From: Pontederia crassipes
Taxonomy: Eukaryota; Streptophyta; Magnoliopsida; Commelinales; Pontederiaceae
Assembly (NCBI GenBank): GCA_030549335.1
Contig: CM060196.1
Coordinates: forward strand, 14,647,501-14,711,500
Direction of reading: 5' to 3'
Length of the DNA stretch: 64,000 bases
The notes under the pieces are model-generated. The model was not told where the DNA came from. It saw only the letters and a program-made list of their open reading frames with translations, and did no database searches. Made by a program: the position numbers and the translations under genes. This document shows, one piece after another, positions 56,809 to 64,000 of the stretch (position 1 is the stretch's first letter; every line of letters begins with the position of its first letter).

Positions 56809-59800
56809 TCACCCCCATGCCATTGAAGATGCATAGTTAACAACCAGCTTGCCATCAAATCCGAAGTTCTGTAATTCAAGGAACAAATTGAATGTCAACA
56901 TTCTTTCCCTTATTTTTCATTAAACTCGTTGCATCTCTATTTTATAATTTGCAAAAACAAATGAGAAAGACCATGGTGGTGCCAATGACGGTAGCAATTC
57001 CCAGTTTACAAGATGATGACTGGTACTGCAACTATTCAGACCATTCTATCTTTCATTCGAAAAGGATTAGTAAAACTCATCGTCATCCATTTTTCATAAT
57101 AAAGTGAACTGGGGAGCAAAAGATGTGATACACAAGAAGCAAAAGAATGGGGCTCAACGTGTATTGACATGTAGAAAACTACTTAAAAGTTTGCTTAACT
57201 CCAAATCACGCAGTATGCATTCGACAATAATAGGAAAAGTTGTTTCATCTCGTGTAAACTTGTCTTTCTATTAGAGGAAAGAAAATGCATTACAGTGTCA
57301 CAGTTCACTCGAGTTTAATCTGAATGTTTTGTCATGTAGTAAGTGTACTACTGTAGTAAATTACATGCTATGAGTAATCCACGAATGGTTACAACTACTG
57401 ATCAAACTGCATTAATCTAACAATCTATTGGAATATGTACACGATAGCTATGTCTTCCTATGAAGCTAGTACCAGCGTCATATCAAGATAAGAACGGAGA
57501 AATAGAAGGAAGACACTGAATTGGAAAGTGCAGAAATGCATATCAGACAGGACCACTATAATATCCAACATCATATAACACCCGAGAAACTAACTACTTG
57601 TGAAAAGTTGAAAATCTTAGGTAATTATCTGTATAAACACCAAATTGACTAAGAGATGTGAGGCAATAATGATGATCAAAGCTTTTTAATGAAAGAAAAG
57701 ATGACCAAAGCTAAAGAAAGGTAAGAATAAAAAGTAGGAAAGATCTTGGCAATTGAGAGTACATTGCAGAGGTCAATCATCAGCTCGTCTGGGTTAGGTG
57801 AGAAAGCACTGTTGACATAGACGAACTGTGACAAAGAAATTATTAGTAAGCACCAATAGAGACAAAATAAGCTGTATATACAATTCTCGTACCAGAGTAT
57901 CTCTATGTAGTTGACGACGAAGAAATTCAATGACCTTGGAGAATTTGTCGGTACCAGCAATCTGCCATTCAATGAATAGTTATGTACACTTCCCAAACTT
58001 GATGAATCTCACCAAAAGAAACTGAAAATGATAAATATTGCTTCTTAATAATACTATAAATTGGGATTTTACTGTTATCACTGCACTTTTATAGCAGTAA
58101 ATAATCATCTGAGATATATTATGTTACAGTCTGCCCGCTGTGACATTATACTTCATTCTAATTTTCCTTGGGATTTATATTTATTCATATTAGTTAATCA
58201 ATGGAAATCATCATAATTTACACGTGTGTTTGGATAGGTTGCAACCTGAAAGTGTGCCTCCTAGAGGAAATAGAACCATCCAAACTGTTAGGACCCCTCA
58301 TGTCACTCATAAGTATTGACATAGGAAATAAACATTCAACTGTTGCCTCTCGCCCAGGGTTACCATTTTATATGAGAAAGTCATGAAGGTTTATCTAACA
58401 ACATTCAAACTTACACTTCATCTAACTCAATCAATAGACACTAACATTTTCTGCACACAGCAACATAATGAATTGTAAAACCAGTTAAAATTTTCTCTCA
58501 CATCAAGGCAACAAAGCATATAGCAGCAATTTCATGAGAACTAAGCACACAGAAAGTCATTGCCGTTATAAGAGAAGATCCAACATAGGCTGATAAGAAC
58601 ATATCATATCCGGGCAGATGAATAAACAGCTCATGTATCGAGCGAAGGGTTTAAGAAAAAGCAACATGGTATTTTTAAGAGGGAGACTGCCAGATTTCTA
58701 GCAATAAAAAACTGAGGGGGAGTTGAGCCGCGAACTTTATAATAAATCAACAAAGCAGGTCATTTAATTGTCTGCTGTTGACCGCCTAAGTTGTCAACTG
58801 TGAAAGGAGTTCTTCTCAAAAAACTGAGGAGTTTATTTAGTTCTGAATGCACTTATGTGATATAGTTAACACATTTGATCCTAAGAATAGATACACCTAT
58901 CCCCATACAAACAGATGCCTCAACTTTTATTTGATTCTTCTTGGATCCAGATCAATTGTTCAAATCTGGATTTATCTGAAACTGGTCCTTGGACGTCTTG
59001 TGCTGAATACTAGCTATGTCTTTCTTTCACTAGCATCCTATCTTTACAGTTACATCATTCAACATCTCAAGTTACTCCTTATAGTACTAAATATATAAAA
59101 TCACTAGTTGAGAAAAACAGGCTCACTGTGACTTCAAAAACTATTAGAATGATGGAGTAAAACATTAAGATGATTGATGATAAGCAGAAGCAAATGCCTC
59201 TTCATTTTCCTTCATTTTCTTCCAATTTTATCTAGACATCTAACAATCATTATAAATGACAAATCATATGAGCAAGCAGGGAAGAACTTTTTTACGAGGG
59301 GGTAATTGATGCAGCAGTGTCCTACATCAGTAAGGGAATGAACTGGTTGATGCATCGACAGTTGCATAACTGCATACACAAGATGCCTCTTCATTTCCCT
59401 TCTCAATTTATTACATTCTTATCAGGAATCTAACAAAAATTATAAATGCCAAATCATATGAGTGCACATTTAAATGGAATGATATTTCTTTTGAGGGGGT
59501 AGTGGAATGAAATTGTTGATGTATTGACTAGAGCATAACTGCTTATTCAAAATAATAGTTGTTCCAGGTTCAACACGGAGGAAAAGTATATGTCTAATAT
59601 GAGGAACATGTCAGTGTGCAAAAAACTATAACCTATTCTTTATCATAACCTAAATAAGTCATGATAGACTGAAATAGATATAGGAAAGCATGATCACTTC
59701 AGAATATCATAAATAGTTAGTGGAGTCTGCATGAGAACAGCACGCTGCTCCCCATCAAAGAAAGAGACAACCAATGAATCTCTGATCGGGATGTAAACCT

Positions 59801-60823
59801 GTAAATTTACTTGGATATGTGAACCAGCCTACTGGAATGCTAAACATTTACATGCTTTTGTGATCTGAACACATTCAACATGGCAAATCTAGTGATCAAA
59901 ATTAAAGAAACTTATACATATTTTGTTTTCTTCCAAGACGCCCATTATGTTGAATAGAACAATTACAACTGATGATGTATTTAATAACTTGTTTCTTTTC
60001 CCCTGTACAACTTCCTGGCTCTCGATTGCTATAATTCTGAGATTGCTCTGACTCTAGTGGATCCACAGTTACCACAAGCGACCTTATCAAGTCTTCCAAC
60101 CAATACCAAATCATGGACCAATTACTCACTGACTCAATACAAAACAAAAGTGTGAATTCTTCGTTTAAAGAAAGGCGTAAATTCAACTTCCAAACTCTCA
60201 CATGCATATGATTTTGCGACTGTTCTAACTTTGGTCCAACTATGATACTGGGAATAGCCCAGCAATTCATTCGACCAACATCAAATCATAGACTAACTAT
60301 TTGCTGAATTAATTCAAATTAAGTGGTACGAATTTTTTCCCTTCTCCTGATCTACTTTCTCTGGTCGACTTATTATTTCCAGAAATGATTCAGCAACCAC
60401 GAACTCAACAATTCCTTCCCCTAAGACCCCAATCAAACGATTGCCGAATCAAATTCGATTGCAAGATGATAACTATAAATAAATTGGGGCCCGGAGACAT
60501 AGATAATTACGACAGATGGAAGCATAAAAAAGAATCACAATCAAGATCATCAGGAAACAAAATATAGTTTGCGAGAAGGTTCTACTGTGAAAAAATGTTG
60601 TAAGATGGAAGAAATCAGCAGACCTTGAACTTAGCTTGCTTAAGTATGGGAGCGTCTCCGGTCGCCCTCAGGTGAACCACCACTGCAGGAGGAGAAGAGA
60701 GAGAAAGACAAAAAAAACACCTCAAAATCGAACCCCCTAACACGGCGATAGATAGTGAGACAGAACAAATTTCTCTTCCCGCCGCGTACCTTTTCGTTCG
60801 GCGGAAGGTGATTCGGCGGCCAT
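56809..60823 (-). CDS. ATG12: Autophagy ubiquitin-like protein ATG12
   Basis: Exons 60823-60790, 60682-60624, 57961-57893, 57825-57763 and 56868-56809 (34, 59, 69, 63 and 60 nt). The product is 94 aa, the usual plant length. Splice sites are GT-AG throughout (for example CGAAAAG|GTACGC, TCCTGCAG|TGGTGG, TGGCAG|ATTGCT). The protein reads [11 protein letters not shown], then [51 protein letters not shown] and [19 protein letters not shown]. It matches plant ATG12 throughout, including the C-terminal Gly94 that ATG7 (E1) and ATG10 (E2) join to a lysine of ATG5. The conjugate, with ATG16, promotes ATG8 lipidation on the forming autophagosome. The C-terminus ends at Gly, so no protease trimming is needed. 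Exon sizes are tiny and intron 2 is 2.66 kb, so simple ORF scans miss the gene. Confidence 0.95.
59694..59798 (-). other. Exon-like open segment within ATG12 intron 2, unidentified
   Basis: After a good acceptor (AAATTTACAG|GTT) the - strand is open for 34 codons with coding-like composition ([20 protein letters not shown] and on to TIYDIL) and then a stop. Spliced to ATG12 exon 2 it would stay in phase and give a truncated ATG12. The protein piece belongs to no family I can name. It may be an alternative or cryptic exon or a fragment of another gene. Confidence 0.35.
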
Positions 60824-60824
60824 C

Positions 60825-60826
<2 letters not shown>

Positions 60827-60865
<39 letters not shown>
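60827..60865. repeat. (GA)n microsatellite in the ATG12 leader
   Basis: About nineteen GA units (CT in the mRNA) a few bases upstream of the ATG12 start codon. Pyrimidine-rich leaders are common in plants. Confidence 0.95.
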
Positions 60866-60868
<3 letters not shown>

Positions 60869-61300
60869 TGAGCGGCGGCGGGGCGAGACGGCGGCGGAGG
60901 GGGGTGAGAGAGCGGCGGCGGGGCGAGACGACGGCGGCGGGGGCGTGAGCGGCGGCGGCGGGGCGAGACGGCGGCGGAGGGGGCGAGAGAGCGGCGGGGG
61001 GGCGAGAGCGGCGGCGGCAGGGCGAGAAGGCGGCGGAGGGGGGCGAGAGATCGTCGGGGCGCAGATCTGGCCGGAGAAGCGGCCAGATCTCGTCCCGTCG
61101 AAGATCGGTCGGGCGGCGGCAGATCGGACTGCGCTGATCGGAGGGCTCCAGTGCACGGCGGCGGGGAGGAACGCGGGGGCCCGAGGTCAGCGGCGGAGAG
61201 GATCGCGCAGCGCGGCGGCCCGAGGTCAGCGGCGGAGGCGGAGGGGCGATCGCGAGACGAAGAAGAGAGAGGAGAGGAGAGGAGAGCGGCGGAGGCTGCC
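60866..61300. repeat. CGG-rich degenerate repeat array in the ATG12 5' region
   Basis: Repeated units around GAGCGGCGGCGGGGCGAGACGGCGGCGGAG (written here across two units) fill about 60866-61040. A GGCCAGATCTCG/AGATCTGGCC palindrome and further CGG-rich copies of GAGGTCAGCGGCGG follow. The long - strand Pro/Arg/Ser-rich frame through here is a repeat shadow that happens to run into ATG12 exon 2. The array probably lies in the ATG12 leader or promoter. Confidence 0.75.
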
Positions 61301-61326
61301 CGAGGTCATTGAAAAAAATATATTTA

Positions 61327-61362
61327 ATCTCGGCCGTCAATCAAGGATCGGACGGCCGAGAT
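61327..61362. promoter_or_regulatory. Perfect 12-bp inverted repeat ATCTCGGCCGTC, possible ATG12 promoter element
   Basis: ATCTCGGCCGTC (61327-61338) and GACGGCCGAGAT (61351-61362) are separated by 12 bp. A third, partial copy (ACGGCCGAGATGG) lies at about 61398. The position is close to a TATA-like site. Role inferred. Confidence 0.4.
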
Positions 61363-61371
61363 AGATCAACA

Positions 61372-61379
61372 TTTATATA
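61372..61379 (-). promoter_or_regulatory. Possible TATA box of ATG12
   Basis: The - strand reads TATATAAA about 550 bp upstream of the ATG12 start codon, just beyond the GC-rich array. If used, the leader would include the whole CGG array. Confidence 0.4.
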
Positions 61380-61399
61380 CCATGGATGAAGGTTCGAAC

Positions 61400-62100
61400 G
61401 GCCGAGATGGTGGTAGCAACATGCATTGTGTTAAGTTGGTAGCATGTGAATTAAATTCTTAATTTTTTTTCTCGATAAAATACAAAGCAGACGGCAAGAG
61501 AATGTAACAACATAAGTCTAAATCGGCCCGATTTTTTTTTGATTTGGTTCAAGCTAAACATATAGTTAGTGCCTTGATTGTCCAATTTTTTTCAGCATGA
61601 TTAATCATTTAATTGACGATCGTACGAAATTCTGTTAGAAGAACTGCGGGAGATGGTTTGGTTATTATATCGTGCGGTGTGAGAGGGAGGGCCTTTCGGG
61701 TTGCCAAATGGCTCTTCATGATTTAGGTTCTTAAATTATTTATCAAAAAATTTATTGTTATGTATTTTGGTGATATCGAAAAATTTCGATTTGGTTATTA
61801 TACCATGCCAGTAGAAGGCTTTGCTGGATGAAATATGTGGCAGCGAGAAGAAACATTGCCAGGACGACAATGACTTGGGTGGAGGAGGATGTCGCCCCTC
61901 ACCTCTGTCGCGTCTCAAGACGGGGTTGGGATGCATCAAAGTGAAAGCCGACTGGGATCTGCAGGGACAGCAGGCGACACTGGAATGCATTGGGACGCGC
62001 GCGGCAACCCAATGCATGGAGCCAAAGCAGGAGGCTTTGGGAATGAACAGCAATGTTCAAGGTAGCGATGACATTGAGCAGGAGCCTCGAGCAAACCTAG
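61400..62100. other. Intergenic DNA, no gene recognised
   Basis: Moderately AT-rich to mixed composition. An open + frame at 61821-62180 has no recognisable domain. Confidence 0.45.
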
Positions 62101-63060
62101 CACATGGCGGATGTGCGATGAGCATGAGAGTGGCATGGTCAAGAGTAGGACTTCTAGTAAGAGTAGGACTCTTAGTTTGAGTATGAGTCGGACTAGGGCA
62201 AGGATGCTGGACAACGAGGAGGCATGGTTAGCAACTTGAAGTCCGACGTTGAAGACTTCAACGGATGAGCAACTGAAAGCTCCTAGTTCGAGTAGGAGCC
62301 GGGACGTGCAGGGGCGGCCGGACTCCTAGTGCGAGTAGGAGTCAAACTTGCGGGCGTGGATCAATGAGGAGGTTGATCCACAAGATAGCCAAAGATTTCG
62401 GGTGCAAATATAGGTGCCCGGACGTGCTGAGGTGTGGAAATGTATGGCCAAAGTCCGAATTCAAGTATAAGTTGGATTGGAGAAGTCCTAATGCATGTAG
62501 GTGTTGGAGAATCTTCAAAGGCTGCACCAAATCTTCATGGCCAAAGACTAGGATGTGGGAGAATCTTCTCGAGGAGAAGATTGGAGTCCTATTAGCACTA
62601 GTTTGCTTTGAATAAGTTCTTGCATGATCTTTGACAATTAGGAGTAGGAGTTCTAGTTAGAGGAGCAATAGGAGTGCTCCCCTATATAAACTCACGTAAG
62701 CTGGCTATTGAGGGGAGAAATCGATGATGGACACTAATCTAGAATTTCTCTATGGCCGTGTGGGACTTGAGGGTTCTTGAGGGTGTTAATCAAGTCATAT
62801 TGGATTTGAGCCATCTAGAAGAAATATTCTCAAGTTGGGGAGGACTTGAGTAAGGGATCAAGTTGTGTAGGTCTTAAGACCATAGGGGTCGTTGGGTGAT
62901 TCGAATTGATTCGAGGGGTCCTGGACATTCATGAGGGGATCTGTGTAGGGATTACCTAAGAGTGGACAAATTGTAATATTTTGTTTGATTATATAATATG
63001 AGAGCTCTTCCCTTTATCTTCTATGCGTGTTCTACGTGGGCATCAGAATTTGGCTTGCTG
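62100..63060 (+). repeat. Possible degraded LTR with TATA and primer-site-like sequence
   Basis: Contains several inverted GAGTAGGA/TCCTA motifs (for example GACTCCTAGTGCGAGTAGGA, near 62321). A TATATAAAC box lies at about 62683 after a promoter-like stretch. At 63037 TGGGCATCAGA weakly resembles the initiator-Met tRNA primer site TGGTATCAGA of Copia elements. No second LTR or retroviral domain is present in the window and the left end is undefined, so the boundaries are rough. Confidence 0.3.
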
Positions 63061-64000
63061 AGAGATGTTTCAGAGAGGGTCTCTTCAGTAGAGTTCTTGG
63101 AGGCTAAACGAACATCTCGAGAAGGAGAATGTCGTATCGCATGGTGTTCGGAGGAACGAAAAGTAGACCCATGACACCAGGAAGCGGGACTTTCTCGAGG
63201 CTCATGTGCAACCACCAAGCTGTCAACGGATTGGGGTTCCATCCTCATCGACGCAGTCGTGGTGCTGCCTTTGCATCGGTGATCGAATGCTGCCGACATC
63301 GTGAGAAGGACATCGCCTGCCACCATGATGAGAAGGGAAAAAGAGTTCAGATGATAAACAAAAAAAAAAAGGAAAAGAAATACATTGTGAACTCGGAGTC
63401 GAATTCATCGCTGGAGACGACATCGATGACCGGCCGACCAAGGGCAGTTCGAAGGTGTTGACGGCTTAATTGCCTTGAGACATGAGACTATAGATATTAG
63501 GGTTAGGGTCATAAGGAGGGAGGAAAGAGAGAGATTCTGATGTTAGGGAGGAAGAAAGAGAAAAGAGGTAGGATTCTTTTTATCTTATATATGATGAAAT
63601 GAACGATTGCGATTTAGTCCGATGGTTGATAATTATAATAATTTATTAATTAAAAATTAGATATTTTTCTTTTTTTTACTACTCTTTGTCGATTTATTTA
63701 GTTTAAACAATTTTCGTCATATATCTTACTTTTCTATTAGTTCTATAACAACTGAAAAAGGAAGCAAGCAAACAAAGCAAAATGATTCAGATTTGGCTTC
63801 TAGGTACTACTTTAAGATATCAAATTTTCAACTTTTATGACCAGTTACAATGCAATCTAAAAAAAAATTTGATTTTAGGAGGCAATAACAAAAAAGGTGA
63901 TTTGTTATTTTTGCTTTGCCTCTACAGACACCTCAATCATTGAGCATGAGAAGCTACTGCACACAAATTGGCTTCAATGCAAGCAAATATTTAATGTATG
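63061..64000. other. Unassigned DNA to the window end
   Basis: A moderately GC-rich part to about 63470 has open frames on both strands without recognised domains and could be internal sequence of the putative retroelement. The remainder is AT-rich. Nothing else is seen. Confidence 0.4.

Noticed and set aside
59902..60270. 122-codon - strand frame within ATG12 intron 2
   Set aside because: The sequence is an imperfect internal duplication (repeated EQSQN phrases), not a recognisable protein.
60615..61340. 241-codon Pro/Ser/Arg-rich - strand frame upstream of ATG12
   Set aside because: It is a read-through of the CGG array and the (GA)n tract into ATG12 exon 2. The ATG12 frame starts at 60823 and needs the splice at 60790.

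Overview
This window is nuclear DNA of a flowering plant. I infer a commelinid-type monocot because the first exons are very GC-rich (the pectinesterase and LEA-type genes) inside AT-rich, transposon-filled intergenic DNA, and because the ATG12 protein reads like monocot ATG12. I cannot name the species. No tRNA, rRNA, CRISPR or bacterial-type operon structure was seen.

Five protein-coding genes can be supported, with about 4 to 22 kb between neighbours: (1) a pectinesterase with an N-terminal inhibitor domain, + strand, 6238-8166, 2 exons; (2) a small single-exon LEA_2/NHL-type membrane protein, - strand, 31307-31930; (3) a gamma-type phosphatidylinositol 4-kinase with two ubiquitin-like domains, - strand, 34700-37187, 2 coding exons; (4) a DPP IV-like S9 serine peptidase, - strand, 43981-51557, 5 exons, with an apparent GC-AG intron and a 30-nt microexon; (5) the autophagy ubiquitin-like protein ATG12, - strand, 56809-60823, 5 short exons that are easily missed because the coding sequence is only 285 nt spread over 4 kb. 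Exon joins were worked out by hand from splice sites, reading frame and family knowledge. The genes share no obvious pathway.

Most of the rest is transposon-derived. A 1600-bp non-autonomous CACTA element (2351-3950, target duplication AAT) carries arrays of short hairpins. There is a solo gypsy-type LTR at 13828-16286 (target duplication ATGAG) and a second probable one at 28573-30468 (ATTTT). An Athila-like LTR retrotransposon lies on the - strand at 17209-23625, with gag and protease remnants but no pol, and with a truncated 5' LTR that runs into another LTR-like fragment. A decayed CACTA end with a transposase C-terminal remnant lies at 25791-26750, and a MITE at 55261-55665. Two SINEs face each other inside an intron of the peptidase gene.

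Two housekeeping genes, the peptidase and ATG12, both abut long CGG/CCG-rich repetitive blocks at their 5' ends (51730-53790 and 60866-61300). The first is a 2-kb imperfect fold-back. These blocks, the inverted SINE pair, the GC-AG intron with its microsatellite polypyrimidine tract, and an exon-like open segment in ATG12 intron 2 are the observations I would look at first.
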